Assembly: GCA_963666575.2 (NCBI GenBank)
Contig: CAXXYG010000025.1
Coordinates: 62,001-126,000 of the forward strand
DNA from: JABMQB01 sp963666575
GTDB lineage: Bacteria; Bacteroidota; Bacteroidia; Bacteroidales; Prolixibacteraceae
Reading direction: 5' to 3'
Length of the DNA: 64,000 nt
In this document: positions 40,149-50,434 of the stretch, one piece after another
How positions within the stretch are numbered: position 1 is the first letter of the stretch
Layout: each line of letters opens with the position of its first letter
The notes under the pieces: generated by a model
Seen by the model: the letters and a program-made list of their open reading frames with translations, nothing else
Told to the model about the DNA's origin: nothing
The model's database searches: none
Made by a program: the position numbers and the translations under genes

Positions 40149-42542
40149 TTAAAACTTATAACTATATGATATTGACGGCAATATAGGCAACAAACTAAAT
40201 TGTTTTAAAACTTTTTTATCATTATAATAAACCTCACCATTTTTACCGGTTACCTGAACTTTATTGGAATCATCGTATCCAAAAAATAGAAAAAATGGAT
40301 TGTGATTATTATAAGTATTATACAATCCAATTTTCCATGTCCTTACGCCATGCTTTTTTTCTTTATGAAAATTAAAACTTACATCCATTCGGTGGTAGGC
40401 AGGCATGCGGTAATTGTTCCTGCTTTTAAAATAACTCACCTCCAAATTTTCATCAGTTGAATGAGGTACATTTTGAGCCAAATATGTTTGTGTTGGTAAT
40501 GTAACCGCATTTCCGGTGCCATAAATCCAGGTCAGCCCAAAATCAATGTTACCGCTTAATTTATGCATTACAACAAGGTTTAAATCGTGCCTGCGGTCAT
40601 ACCTGTATGGAAACCTTTTCCCAAAGTTAACATGCTGGTATTGCCTGTCTGACCACGATAGAGTATAACCTATCCAACCGGTAGTTTTGCCAACTTTTTT
40701 TCTATACAACAATTCTGCACCATACGACCATCCTTCACCAACCTCAATTTTATCTTCCCAGCCCTGAGCCGATCCTAAAAAGGTAGCTCCATCTTTGTAT
40801 TCGAGTACACCATCCATTTTTTTATAGAAACCTTCTAAACTTAATTCAGAAGAACTAGGTAGTATATAAACCGTACCAAGAGCCAGTTGGGTTGATTTTT
40901 CAGGTTTTACCCGTTTAGTGGATGGCACCCATAAATCGATAGGACTGCGAACTGTGGCAGTAGATAACAAGTGGATGTATTGATTCATTTTTACCCATGA
41001 AGCTTTTAACGATAACCTGTCGTTAGCCATGTATTTTAATGAAATTCGAGGTTCAAAAGAAGAATAATTCGTTTGCCCTGTTGTATAACCTGAAATATGA
41101 AATCCTATATTCGCTCTTAATTTTTCGGATAAAGTCCAATCGTCCTCAAAATAAAAATATCCTTTGTAAGGCTTAATTTTTTCTTCAATTACCTCATAAT
41201 CATCAACTAACTCACCTTCCTGAGTTTCAACAGCCTTTATTCCAGGGCTATTAATCTGTTTTGTTACATTAAATCCAAACTTTATAAAATGAACATTTGA
41301 TGGATGATAATTAAAATTATTACTAAAAATAAATTCCTGAATTCCTGAATTATAATCAAAATGAAACTTATTTGCCTGATGTAGCCCGGCGTCTTCAAGG
41401 TAATAATTATGGCTAATGTCAAAATTATAATTACTATAGGACAAAAGTGTATTCATTGCCCATTTTTCGCTAAATGAATGTTTCCAATTTATTGAAGAAA
41501 CAAAATTACCCCATTGCATCAATATTTTATTGTATTCTTCCCATTGTTTATTATTTAACGAAAAGTTATTGGTTATGGTAGCTGAAGCATCGTCAACAGC
41601 AAGGAAGGAACTTATATTTAACTGGTTTTTGTTTGAAAATTTAAATGTTATTTTGGCATTTACATCATAAAAATAGGCCATACCATTATTTTTTAATGAT
41701 TTATCCAGTTTTTGAGCTGCTTTGTAAATAAGGTCGGCATAGGTTCGCCGGGCAGAAATATTAAAACCAATTTTCCCTTTTTTTATTGGCCCTTCAAGTT
41801 GGAATTTCGAAAAAATTAATCCTGCCGATATGTTGCCATGGTACTCATATAAATCAGGGTCCTTTAACCTGATATCGAGCACCGATGATAATCGCCCCCC
41901 ATACCGCGCCGGAAAACCACCTTTGTATAATCTAGCTGATCCTACTGCATCGGTATTAAAAACCGAATACAATCCAAACATGTGGTTAATATTGTACAAC
42001 GGGACTCCATCGAGTAATACAAGATTTTGATCGGGGCCCCCTCCCCTGACATATAATCCCTGGCTGCCATCATTCCCGCTCTGAACCCCCGGAGTTAATT
42101 GAAATGATTTGACAATATCGGATTCTCCAAAAAAAGAAGGTAATAAATATACTTTTTTAACCGGCATTGTAAACGCGCTCATTTGTGCATTGTCAAATTC
42201 AGAATTGATAGTATTAGCTGATACTTCAATTTCATTAAGTTCATTGTTTGCCTCCAATTCAACGGTTAGAGTTGTATCAGCTACTAGATTTAACTTGATT
42301 TGCATAGATTGATACCCAACATAGGAAATAGTAAGGGAATGTTCACCCAATTGAAGTGGAATATTAAAATTCCCTGTATTATCAGAGGCAGTACCTCTGC
42401 CCGATTGTATATCAAATATATTGGCTTGTTGAAGTTTCTGCCCTGATTTTTTATCAGTAATAAATCCACTAACTACTATATCCTGTCCAGAAACTAAAAA
42501 CCAAAATCCAAAACTTAAAAATACTGTAAAAATCCACTTCAC
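40149..42542 (-). CDS. TonB-dependent outer-membrane receptor with carboxypeptidase-regulatory-like N-terminal domain
   Basis: 797 residues. Signal peptide (first ~20 residues), then a CarboxypepD_reg-like domain (VSGFITDKKSGQKLQQANIF ... ISYVGYQS), a plug domain (SFQLTPGVQSGNDGSQGLYV, LLDGVPLYNINHMFG, GGFPARYGGRLSSVLDI) and a beta-barrel ending in an aromatic strand (SYSYKF). It pairs with the DUF4249 lipoprotein as a small import or export complex driven by TonB. No SusD-type protein is present, so this is not a classical glycan-import SusCD pair. Confidence 0.9.
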   Translation of the reverse strand: MKWIFTVFLSFGFWFLVSGQDIVVSGFITDKKSGQKLQQANIFDIQSGRGTASDNTGNFNIPLQLGEHSLTISYVGYQSMQIKLNLVADTTLTVELEANNELNEIEVSANTINSEFDNAQMSAFTMPVKKVYLLPSFFGESDIVKSFQLTPGVQSGNDGSQGLYVRGGGPDQNLVLLDGVPLYNINHMFGLYSVFNTDAVGSARLYKGGFPARYGGRLSSVLDIRLKDPDLYEYHGNISAGLIFSKFQLEGPIKKGKIGFNISARRTYADLIYKAAQKLDKSLKNNGMAYFYDVNAKITFKFSNKNQLNISSFLAVDDASATITNNFSLNNKQWEEYNKILMQWGNFVSSINWKHSFSEKWAMNTLLSYSNYNFDISHNYYLEDAGLHQANKFHFDYNSGIQEFIFSNNFNYHPSNVHFIKFGFNVTKQINSPGIKAVETQEGELVDDYEVIEEKIKPYKGYFYFEDDWTLSEKLRANIGFHISGYTTGQTNYSSFEPRISLKYMANDRLSLKASWVKMNQYIHLLSTATVRSPIDLWVPSTKRVKPEKSTQLALGTVYILPSSSELSLEGFYKKMDGVLEYKDGATFLGSAQGWEDKIEVGEGWSYGAELLYRKKVGKTTGWIGYTLSWSDRQYQHVNFGKRFPYRYDRRHDLNLVVMHKLSGNIDFGLTWIYGTGNAVTLPTQTYLAQNVPHSTDENLEVSYFKSRNNYRMPAYHRMDVSFNFHKEKKHGVRTWKIGLYNTYNNHNPFFLFFGYDDSNKVQVTGKNGEVYYNDKKVLKQFSLLPILPSISYSYKF

Positions 42543-42868
42543 TAAAATCTCCCCCTAAATTATCACCTCTCCTTAACCCTCTCACACCTTTAAACATAAT
42601 CATAATACTATACGTATTATTTACTGATTATGAATAATTTACAATCTATTGAAAAACTAATACAATTAACTATTCATTAAGTTCATTTTATTAATCTCCT
42701 CGGTTATAAATTATTTAGCGTTGCAAAACTACAATTACCATTTAATTTCTTTTATAAGGAAAAATCTGATTTTAAAACAAATAATACCTTAGCCAATTTA
42801 AAAACACAAAGCGACTGAACTACTAATGGTTACTTACGAATAAAATTAAATTTTTGAAATCGGGAAGA
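42543..42868. other. 326-base AT-rich gap
   Basis: Between two minus-strand units. Nothing recognisable apart from a weak TAGTTTTG -7-like box on the minus strand at 42724-42731, without a good -33 partner. It probably contains the receptor promoter. Confidence 0.3.
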
Positions 42869-43987
42869 TTAACTCCGAATCTTACGAAAAAAAACAGTAT
42901 ACGAATAAAAATGTGAACGGTACCAGGCCTTTTTTGTTAAACAAACTACTATTTTTTGCCTGATTTGATTATTTATTAAACCCAAATAAAATATTCGAAA
43001 ATACATACTTGCTCTATCACACAAATAAATAATAAGGCAATTGATAGTCGACCAGTACCGGTATTTAAGATTAATAATCAACCGTAATCTTAAAATAAAA
43101 CAACTCCCATCTTTTTTAAACCATGTTATGTTACCGTAAATTAGTTCATTTATTATCCTGTTGTATCGTTCAATTTTCGAAAATACAGGATGTAATAAAC
43201 AATCTGAGTTTATGTGTATCCTTTGTTTCAACAGAAAAAAATCAATCACATCGCGAAGGAATAATTTGCCATATTTATTTCCCCCATTACTTAATTGTGA
43301 ATGAATATAATTCTGAAGAAGTTTATGGATATCATTTGGAACAGAACAAAAAGGGGGGAATTTGGATTTGATACTTTGAGATACCATTTCCTGCCCACTT
43401 AATTTCTTCACATATTGTAAATTAACGGGCACGCGGTGAACCTCAATGGCCGCAATTTTTTTCTTGTTCATCAATCGCGGATAATGCTTTATGTATTGAA
43501 TGGGTAATTCAATAAGTGGTTCATTACAGTAATAATCTTTCTTTTTTAACAATTTAATAGTTGCAAAAAATTCAGAATCAGGAACTAGTACATCAATATC
43601 ACCAATCATCCGCTCTCCTATATCTGAATACAATCCATCAGCCAAACAACCGACCCCCTTCATAAAAATTGGCGATATTTTATGTTTTAACAAGTAATTA
43701 TTTACTGAAACCACCTGTTTCATAATCAGTTCATTTCTGCTTTTATTTAATAAATAGACCGACTGTAAATAGTTTTCGATAGTATCAGGAATATAATCCA
43801 ACAAACTATTTTGTTTTAACTGTAAATACAACGAAGGAAATACCATTTCATTACTGGCTATCCAGATCACTTTCCTCCAATCTACCTGGTTATTAACCAA
43901 TTGTTTCTTTACAACAGCATGGTTTTCACTTCGATGTTTTAACACAATACATTGAGCGACAAATATAAAAGCAGATTTAAAGGTCAT
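42869..43987 (-). CDS. Nucleotidyltransferase family protein (NTP_transf_5-like)
   Basis: 372 residues. The region ISPIFMKGVGCLADGLYSD ... RMIGDIDVLV is the active-site pattern of the NTP_transf_5 family (metal-binding D-x-D in GDIDVLV). The C-terminal third is basic and aromatic and not recognisable. Members are found in natural-product and peptide-modification clusters beside HPr-kinase-like proteins. The gene overlaps the kinase-like gene by 11 bases, which argues for a joint function. The substrate is not shown. Confidence 0.75.
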   Translation of the reverse strand: MTFKSAFIFVAQCIVLKHRSENHAVVKKQLVNNQVDWRKVIWIASNEMVFPSLYLQLKQNSLLDYIPDTIENYLQSVYLLNKSRNELIMKQVVSVNNYLLKHKISPIFMKGVGCLADGLYSDIGERMIGDIDVLVPDSEFFATIKLLKKKDYYCNEPLIELPIQYIKHYPRLMNKKKIAAIEVHRVPVNLQYVKKLSGQEMVSQSIKSKFPPFCSVPNDIHKLLQNYIHSQLSNGGNKYGKLFLRDVIDFFLLKQRIHINSDCLLHPVFSKIERYNRIINELIYGNITWFKKDGSCFILRLRLIINLKYRYWSTINCLIIYLCDRASMYFRIFYLGLINNQIRQKIVVCLTKKAWYRSHFYSYTVFFRKIRS

Positions 43988-45125
43988 GATTAAATAATTC
44001 TTTTACCTTTTTAATCATCTTACTGTTATCAGAATAGGTCATTTCAAAAAATAATTTGCTGGAAAACCAATTAAAAAAAACTTCAACATTCGAAAAAACA
44101 GGGCAAAGCCATGATTCAGGAATTAATCTTTTTAGAGCCTCACACGTTGTTAAAGGATTAAATGCAAAGCCGGTGTTTTTAGAATAATTAAGAAATACCA
44201 CCTTATAAACTGGCTTTTTCGGATTATTAGTTAAAATATTTTTAATATAAACAGTTTGATCTATATTTTTTTGAACAGATGCAGACCTGCCTTCACTATC
44301 TTTATTGGCAGAATACCAAACATCGGTTGCCGAATTTTTTAGGGCAACCGTGGCCGGGAAATAAGCAACTTTACCGGTTTTTATATCTACGGGAACAAAA
44401 TCATCGGAATACACATCAAATCCATTTAATTTTAAAAGTGCTGACAAAGTACTTTTCCCTGCACCTGATTTTCCCGGAAATATAATTGATTCTTTACCGT
44501 TGCAAATAGCTGCTGCATGAAAAACAGCCATCCAGTCTTTATCCTCAGTTCCATAACCATTATTTAGTAAAAGCATAAAAACTTTTCCTTTAAAAAAATG
44601 GATCTTGGGTTGTTGCCAAAATCCAATTACCTTTTGAAAATCTTTTACAACATAGTAGCCATTTATTTTATACAGGTAATAACTTTGGGTGCAATTAATT
44701 CCTGACGATGCCAGATATTTAAAATGGTCGAGAAAAAGAGCTTCTATTTCTTTTGTTTCAAAATAAAAACATATCTCATTTTTGTTAAAAGTGTAAAAAC
44801 GTTGCGAATAAAACAGATGAACAGGTGTAGAACACGTTAAATCCACCTGATTATTGCCTGGAGGATTTTGTTTTGTATTTTGCGATTTAATTATTTTTAA
44901 AGTTTGAGAAACAGATTTTTTAGCCTCCTCGTAACTCATCATATATTTTAATGAAAACCATTCTATTATTTTAGTTTTTTTTAATCCTCCATTAAATAAA
45001 ACTAAAATGGCATAAGCAGGGGCTTCCATTATAATGTATTGGTTTGTTTTCTGAAACCACACTACATTTTTGCCTTCAATTGTTTTTATTATACTTGGCA
45101 CATAATTGTTTTCAGACATAAACAT
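43977..45125 (-). CDS. PqqD-like domain fused to HPr-kinase-like ATPase
   Basis: 382 residues. The first ~85 residues resemble a PqqD-type peptide-recognition domain (IIMEAPAYAILVLFNGG ... YEEAKKSVSQTLKII). The C-terminal half has the HPr-kinase P-loop GKSGAGKS (218-225) preceded by an H-x-A helix (VFHAAAI) and followed by YSDDFVPVD, where HPr kinases place their acidic residues. True HprK acts on HPr Ser46; the PqqD-like fusion points instead to a peptide substrate. It lies 32 bases after the 65-residue peptide gene. In lasso-type clusters such kinases phosphorylate a C-terminal Ser; that reaction here is inference. Confidence 0.75.
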   Translation of the reverse strand: MFMSENNYVPSIIKTIEGKNVVWFQKTNQYIIMEAPAYAILVLFNGGLKKTKIIEWFSLKYMMSYEEAKKSVSQTLKIIKSQNTKQNPPGNNQVDLTCSTPVHLFYSQRFYTFNKNEICFYFETKEIEALFLDHFKYLASSGINCTQSYYLYKINGYYVVKDFQKVIGFWQQPKIHFFKGKVFMLLLNNGYGTEDKDWMAVFHAAAICNGKESIIFPGKSGAGKSTLSALLKLNGFDVYSDDFVPVDIKTGKVAYFPATVALKNSATDVWYSANKDSEGRSASVQKNIDQTVYIKNILTNNPKKPVYKVVFLNYSKNTGFAFNPLTTCEALKRLIPESWLCPVFSNVEVFFNWFSSKLFFEMTYSDNSKMIKKVKELFNHDL

Positions 45126-45157
45126 TCTTTATAAAAAACATAAATTGGTAAAGAAAA

Positions 45158-45355
45158 TCAACTATCCCACTTGGGAATGTTTTGAGGGGAGTTTGAAGGC
45201 GACTGCGCCTGTGACTCTAAAGGATTTAATATTGTAAGCATTGATGCTGCTGTATACAAACCATACTTTCCTGCTTTTTTAAGTATCTCTTTTCGGGTGT
45301 ATTTTTTTTGTTCTAAGGAAAGCTGATTCTTTATTAACCGTTTTTTCTTTTTCAT
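45158..45355 (-). CDS. 65-residue peptide, possible substrate of the kinase-like protein
   Basis: A Lys-rich head (MKKKKRLIKNQLSLEQKKYT), a central helix (RKEILKKAGKYGLYTAASML) and a polar tail (QAQSPSNSPQNIPKWDS) ending in Ser. The head plus helix resemble a signal-like leader (a single R-K pair, not a strict twin-Arg), with a plausible cleavage after SQAQ. It sits 12 bases after the T9SS gene and 32 bases before the kinase-like gene, so translation as part of the operon is likely. It could be a modified-peptide precursor or merely a small exported protein; no lasso cyclase or protease is nearby. Confidence 0.6.
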   Translation of the reverse strand: MKKKKRLIKNQLSLEQKKYTRKEILKKAGKYGLYTAASMLTILNPLESQAQSPSNSPQNIPKWDS

Positions 45356-45367
45356 GATTGTATGTTT

Positions 45368-47674
45368 TTAGTTAACAGCCGGAAACCAGTTAATTTTTTT
45401 GCGGAATACAAAATCCTCCTGCTCAAAATAAATAATATATACCCCATCCTTTAAGTGTAGAAAAATATCATTTGTTGTTCCGTGATGGATGTCAACCAAA
45501 GCCACTTGTTGCCCAAGCAAATTATAAATAGCTGCCTTTGTTTTATGTACGAATGGCCCTTTTAGAATTATTTTATTATTTGAAGGGAAGGCAATAACGG
45601 TATACAAATTATCATTGATTCCTTTTGAAGAAGTGGTATTTGTACCTATGTGCAAATATAGTCTGCCTTCGTCATCCAAATCGGTTGTAACTATTGAATA
45701 AACTTGCCCTGAACCCAGTTCCACCATTCTATTCTCAAATTTATCTTCCAGAACTACAGACACATTATCAGGAAAATCCAATTTTTCAGCCTTAATTTCT
45801 ATTGTTTTATTGGGTAACGAAGTAATGCCAAGCGGTATGGTTTGTGAGCCTTCATTTAAAAGAGGAAGGCATTGAATGGCAAATTTTACGCCATTATTTT
45901 CAACTAACCATGAATAAAAATCGAGGTTTATATTATCACTTAATAACCCTGCATCGTAGCCTACATCTAATCCTGTCCCCATTGTTTCATGAAAAAAAAT
46001 CTTAGTATCCGATAAATTGTTATCTCCTTCGGCAACCAACGTAATACATGGCCAAGGTGAATCGCCATTTTTTAAAGGTACAGTGGCTTGGTGGTTTTGC
46101 ATTTCAGGAGTAAAATTAACAGTTGTGGTGGTGGCTGCTTTTACAAAAAATCCTTGCCCCACCTGTATATAATTTTGTGTTAAACTCCCCGAACCAGCGT
46201 TATTAATTATTTTATAATGGTTGCTGGAACCATCATACCCATCGGCTTCATCCCATAAATACATGGCAACATAACTTTCATCCAATTTTGAAGCATTTAT
46301 CGTTAAAAAATTGGTCAATTCTGTAGCTGATGTGGCATTTATGGCTGACGAATACGGATTTCCGATTAAATTCCACCCGTTTCCATTACCTGAAACTGCT
46401 ACCTCCACATTTGTATTTGTACATGCCCCCTCAAACTTTATTACACCATTTCCATCAAGGCGGAGGCAATAACCATTTCCAACACCAAAATTCCCTGAAA
46501 CATCTGAAGTAAAATAGGAATTCCATTCATCACCGGTCGTATTATAATCCATCATAGCATAATTACTTCCCGACAAGCTAATTGAATTATCTGTGTTAGT
46601 TAAAAATGAAGAAATAGTCTGCCCCCCTACCGGAGAAGAAATGAGGTGCCATTTTGCACCACTCAAATACCGTTTATAAGTAATATTTTCGGCATAAATA
46701 CCGTTCCCTAACAATGAAGCACTATTCGAATTATCCGATAACAATTCTACTGTTCCTGGGCAACTAACAGTTTTTGAACTGTTAATGGTTAATGAAGCTC
46801 CAGCGTTTACTGTCAATCCAGCACAAGCCGTAATATTATCGGCTATTACCTGATCATTAATGGTTACATGAGTTGTTTTACCAGGAATATCATTAGAACT
46901 CCATGTATCAACATCCGACCAATTACCATCATCTGTTGTTATTGAAGTTGAGGGATATCCAAGAGAATATGGTATTTCATCAACACACCACCAATTATCC
47001 AAATTATTAACAGCTTGCATAATCTCAATTTTTGTGCCTTGTGTTAGTGTATTGTTATATTTGGCATTTTCTTTTTCCCCAGGATTATACACTCTTATAG
47101 CTGTCGACCCATTTGTTAAATCGTCGGGTAGATTTGTTTCATTTGTCAAATACGAAGACGTTGTATCTGTATTATCCCAATTCACATCATCAGCTCCTGT
47201 TTTTCTATTCATTTGAATGCCGGCAATAAATGATGGTGTATAATTGACATAATCTGTTGTTTGAAAAGCAAATACCTGGTCTCCAGATTTTGATAAATCA
47301 AAACTACCTTTTACTTGTGTTATACTTCCTCTTTCAGGATCAATTTCCCAACCCTCAGAATCACTTACAACAACCATATCCCCAGGGAATAGACCTACAG
47401 CCGGACAAGTATATTTTAAAAATCCTTCATTTGAAATCCATATGGGAAACCCAATTGTATCATTATACCCACAGTCAGTAAAATAGATAACAGTATTACC
47501 TGCGATGGTTGTCGTGGCAATAAACGAAAACTCATCTTCTTCAGAACAATTATATCCTGTAAAAGCGATGTCTCCAGGCAATAGTGCTTCCTGGCAATCA
47601 GCAGGGCCTGGTATTAATACCAAAAAACCAATTATACCTAACAACAAAAAACAATATGATTTAAGACATTTCAC
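45368..47674 (-). CDS. T9SS-secreted multidomain protein
   Basis: 768 residues, with a signal peptide (CFLLLGIIGFLVLIPGPADC). The N-terminal ~220 residues (LLPGDIAFTGYNCSEEDEFS ... GNTVIYFTDCGYND) form a module common at the start of secreted Bacteroidota proteins. A beta-helix-like stretch follows (DNITACAGLTVNAGASLTIN), then a section with WHLISSPVGG and GWNLIGNPYSS. The C-terminal ~80 residues (NNLYTVIAFPSNNKIILKGP ... GVYIIYFEQ) look like a T9SS sorting domain, with ending KKINW rather than the usual KLV-type. First gene of the set with the peptide, kinase-like and nucleotidyltransferase genes. Confidence 0.82.
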   Translation of the reverse strand: MKCLKSYCFLLLGIIGFLVLIPGPADCQEALLPGDIAFTGYNCSEEDEFSFIATTTIAGNTVIYFTDCGYNDTIGFPIWISNEGFLKYTCPAVGLFPGDMVVVSDSEGWEIDPERGSITQVKGSFDLSKSGDQVFAFQTTDYVNYTPSFIAGIQMNRKTGADDVNWDNTDTTSSYLTNETNLPDDLTNGSTAIRVYNPGEKENAKYNNTLTQGTKIEIMQAVNNLDNWWCVDEIPYSLGYPSTSITTDDGNWSDVDTWSSNDIPGKTTHVTINDQVIADNITACAGLTVNAGASLTINSSKTVSCPGTVELLSDNSNSASLLGNGIYAENITYKRYLSGAKWHLISSPVGGQTISSFLTNTDNSISLSGSNYAMMDYNTTGDEWNSYFTSDVSGNFGVGNGYCLRLDGNGVIKFEGACTNTNVEVAVSGNGNGWNLIGNPYSSAINATSATELTNFLTINASKLDESYVAMYLWDEADGYDGSSNHYKIINNAGSGSLTQNYIQVGQGFFVKAATTTTVNFTPEMQNHQATVPLKNGDSPWPCITLVAEGDNNLSDTKIFFHETMGTGLDVGYDAGLLSDNINLDFYSWLVENNGVKFAIQCLPLLNEGSQTIPLGITSLPNKTIEIKAEKLDFPDNVSVVLEDKFENRMVELGSGQVYSIVTTDLDDEGRLYLHIGTNTTSSKGINDNLYTVIAFPSNNKIILKGPFVHKTKAAIYNLLGQQVALVDIHHGTTNDIFLHLKDGVYIIYFEQEDFVFRKKINWFPAVN

Positions 47675-48198
47675 ATTTTTGCATTTGGTCGAACTTTGCC
47701 AGTAAACATCTTTTAAACTATAACTTCAAAGCACTCCTTTTCCTTCTGATAACCGGATAATTAAATACTAAATAGAATAAACTTTGAGAAAAGGTTCCGG
47801 GTCCATTTTTAACTTGTTTTTAATTATTCAGTATGCCTAAACAACTAACTGCTAAACAATTGAACAACAATTTAAAATAAAATACCTTATAAGTCAAGGC
47901 CAACAAATAAAAAATTCCTCAAATATACAATCAAGGTTTGCCATGATAATAAACAAAACAATCCTGATATTAAACAAAGGGCAGTTTAAACTTTATAAAA
48001 GGAAAATAACTTTATCCACACCACACAGACATGTTTTACAGCAGATTTGTGTTACAGTACAGTTAAATAACCTTAACCACCACCATATTGAGTGATGGTT
48101 CTAATAAATCAATATTCTAAAAGTAAAAACAAATAATTGGAAGAATATGGAGAGGCATCTCCGGGGAAGAAATAACAATATGTAAGTAAAATGGAGTA
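47675..48198. other. 524-base AT-rich gap
   Basis: No ORF or RNA gene seen. On the minus strand TATATTTG (47927-47920) matches the -7 consensus and could serve the T9SS gene about 245 bases downstream, but no -33 TTG is at the right distance. Confidence 0.3.
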
Positions 48199-49080
48199 TT
48201 AATTAGAATTATATGTCCAGGGGTAATTGGTAGGTGTCTTTTTAATTTTTTTGGTGTTTAACGAATAACTCATTCCTATCATCAGGCGGGTATACGTCCC
48301 TTTTAAATCGAGGCGGCTCCCTGATATTGTATAATTGTGAACCGCATCCAGGCAATCGTAATTTACCATGTTAATATCAAAAATAGCAAGCACTCCCCAT
48401 TTGCGGTCAATATCAATCCTGAATCCTGTACCTACCGAATACAACGCATTAAATCCGGGCACAGGCTGACGCCCCTTGCCTTTTACAAAAATCGATTGAT
48501 CGGGTTGTGGTGCAACGTAGGCTAATTCGGTGAATAAAAACGCTATACCCACTTTTGCTTCAATAAATCCATTTAAATAGTACCGCCCTCTTTTGGGTGG
48601 CGATATTTCCCTAAAATGGTAACGGGCAATAAACAAAGGTGTTAATAATTGTGTGGAGTACTTAACCGCCTTGGTTACCGGAGGGATAAAATCATTATGG
48701 AATCCATTCGCTGAAAATTCGGGCGACAGGTTTTTCCCTTTAAAAGAGGATACATCAAGGCCAAGGCCTGTTTCCAGCCTTTTTACAAATACTTTTGTAA
48801 ATGCAATATTGGCCGTATACCCCAGATTATTCTTAAATTCGGTATTTATACTATTAAAATCGGGATACACCTCATACAAAAAGGTGGTAGTCCCTACTCC
48901 AATTGTTACATTCCATTTTTTAGTACGTTGGTTATCCAGTTTTTTCTGATTTTGGCCAACCGCCACCATACAAACAAAAAACAATACGATCAGGACAAAC
49001 GCCTGTTTTAACCAACCACCCAACATGGCGGAAAAAAATACCAGGAGGTTTAATACAGGTAAAATAAATTGAAAACACAT
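48199..49080 (-). CDS. Outer-membrane beta-barrel protein
   Basis: Up to 293 residues. A start at 49026 (MLGGWLKQAFVLIVLFFVCM) gives a cleaner signal peptide ending VAVGQ than the one at 49080. The mature part alternates polar and aromatic residues in short strands (WNVTIGVGTTTFLYEVYP, YTANIAFTKVFVKRLETGLG, SVGTGFRIDIDRKWGVLAIF, TYTRLMIGMSYSL), typical of a porin-like or OmpW/PorT-like barrel of about 8-12 strands. Function unknown. The insertion element begins about 40 bases upstream of the longer start. Confidence 0.72.
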   Translation of the reverse strand: MCFQFILPVLNLLVFFSAMLGGWLKQAFVLIVLFFVCMVAVGQNQKKLDNQRTKKWNVTIGVGTTTFLYEVYPDFNSINTEFKNNLGYTANIAFTKVFVKRLETGLGLDVSSFKGKNLSPEFSANGFHNDFIPPVTKAVKYSTQLLTPLFIARYHFREISPPKRGRYYLNGFIEAKVGIAFLFTELAYVAPQPDQSIFVKGKGRQPVPGFNALYSVGTGFRIDIDRKWGVLAIFDINMVNYDCLDAVHNYTISGSRLDLKGTYTRLMIGMSYSLNTKKIKKTPTNYPWTYNSN

Positions 49081-49122
49081 ATTTTATTAGAGGACTATTT
49101 TATTGTTTTAAGTTTAATTATA

Positions 49123-50170
49123 AGTTATGCGAATCAAGAGTTGAAAATAAGTTAAAAAAAATTCATTAAATAGTTGAAAATAAGTGGATTATATTTGTTT
49201 AAATCCCTAAAAATCAATATCTTAGAGTCAGTTACGAATTGACAATTAGATATGATTCCCAAGGATAAAGACGACAAGTTAATAAGAATTTACTTTTATA
49301 TCTGTGATAAGTTTGAAGAACTTAAATTTTATTGTGAAAGATTTAGCAACAATTGTAATCCGGAATTTACAGACCAGGAGATTATGACCATATACCTTTA
49401 TATAATGCACCATGAAGGGCACACCAAAGCAAAGCATATCCATCGTTTTGCATCGGAATACCTGAAGTTCATGGTTTCCAAAGCTTGGGAGTTATCAAGC
49501 TTTCAATAATAGGCTAAATCGGCTTGGAGGGGCTTTCACCCGGCTGGTTGAAATCCTCCTCGTGGATTTTCAACCCGAAGATTGCTGCCTTGACCAAAGT
49601 TTATTGGATTCAATGCCCATTATAACCTGTTCCGGCAAGCGTAAAGGAAAGGTTGCAACTGAAATAACAGATAAAGGGTTCTGTTCAACAAAAGGAATAT
49701 ATTATTATGGCCTTAAGCTGCATTTATTGGGGTTCCGGCGTATTGGCAAACTGCCCCATCCTGAGCAGATATTGTTTACCCCTGCATCTGTCAATGATGT
49801 TACTGTGTTTAAAGAAGCATGGTCCGGTATTGATAACAGGACCTTTTGGGGTGATAAAATCTACTTTGTAAACGAGCTAAATGAGCACATGTTGAAACAT
49901 CAGAATTCGGAAATGCTTACGCCAATAAAAGCAGTTAAAGGAATGCCCGAAGAAATTAAGCTAAGGATCAAAGCTGCTAATGATTTATTCTCAACTGCTG
50001 TTTCAAGGGTAAGACAACCTGTCGAGGCAATATTCAATTGGTTGATTGAGAAGGCTGATATCCAAAAGGCTAGCAAAGTTAGATCGACTAAAGGATTAAT
50101 GATTCATGCATTTGGACGATTGGCGGCTGCTTTTATAACTTTAGCAATTTAACTCTTGATTCGCATAAGT
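49123..50170 (+). mobile_element. IS982-like insertion sequence
   Basis: Terminal inverted repeats ttatgcgaatcaagagtt (49125-49142) and its exact complement (50151-50168) enclose about 1.05 kb with a DDE transposase. No clear target-site duplication can be seen in the flanks, so the insertion may be old or one end may have moved. It marks the left edge of the repeat-rich accessory region. Confidence 0.85.
49252..50152 (+). pseudogene. IS982-family transposase, frameshifted
   Basis: The frame starting at 49252 (MIPKDKDDKLIRIYFYICDK) ends at 49509. The homologous continuation is in another frame from about 49490 (SYQAFNNRLNRLGGAFTRL) through DCCLDQSLLDSMPI (catalytic Asp), KGIYYYGLKLHLLG, WGDKIYFVNEL (second Asp) and AVSRVRQPVEAIFNW (Glu), ending FGRLAAAFITLAI. 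IS982 transposases are normally one ORF of ~290 residues, so a one-base loss or two-base gain around 49488-49495 has broken it, unless programmed frameshifting or a sequencing error is involved. Confidence 0.8.
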
Positions 50171-50327
50171 TGTAGGTATTCAGTATAAAAAACGGGACAT
50201 TGCACCAATTAAAACAGATTGATTTACCACTTTGTTTAACTCTAACTGCTGTTGTTTTTCCGTCCGTAGCGGAGGAATCTTTTTTTATCTCATTATAAAC
50301 AATAAGCCGGAATCAATGTGTACACTG

Positions 50328-50431
50328 CGTAGCCGCCAAACCTTTTGCCCTATACATCAAAGTACCGTCATTGCGAACCTGAGGTACGAAGGTTGCCTGT
50401 CCTGCTTTTGACGGAAAGCAATCTGTTGAAC
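50328..50431. repeat. Right half of a composite palindromic element
   Basis: Begins with the second hairpin arm ccgccaaaccttttgc, then cctata, then gtcattgcgaacctgagg and gaaagcaatctgttgaacc. This is the order seen in the right half of the complete elements further on. It ends 3 bases before the stop of the first GIY-YIG gene. Confidence 0.75.
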
Positions 50432-50434
50432 CTT

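Noticed and set aside
42869..45355. Complete lasso-peptide biosynthesis cluster
   Set aside because: No asparagine-synthetase-like cyclase, no transglutaminase-like leader peptidase and no ABC exporter are present; only the kinase-like and nucleotidyltransferase genes resemble such clusters.
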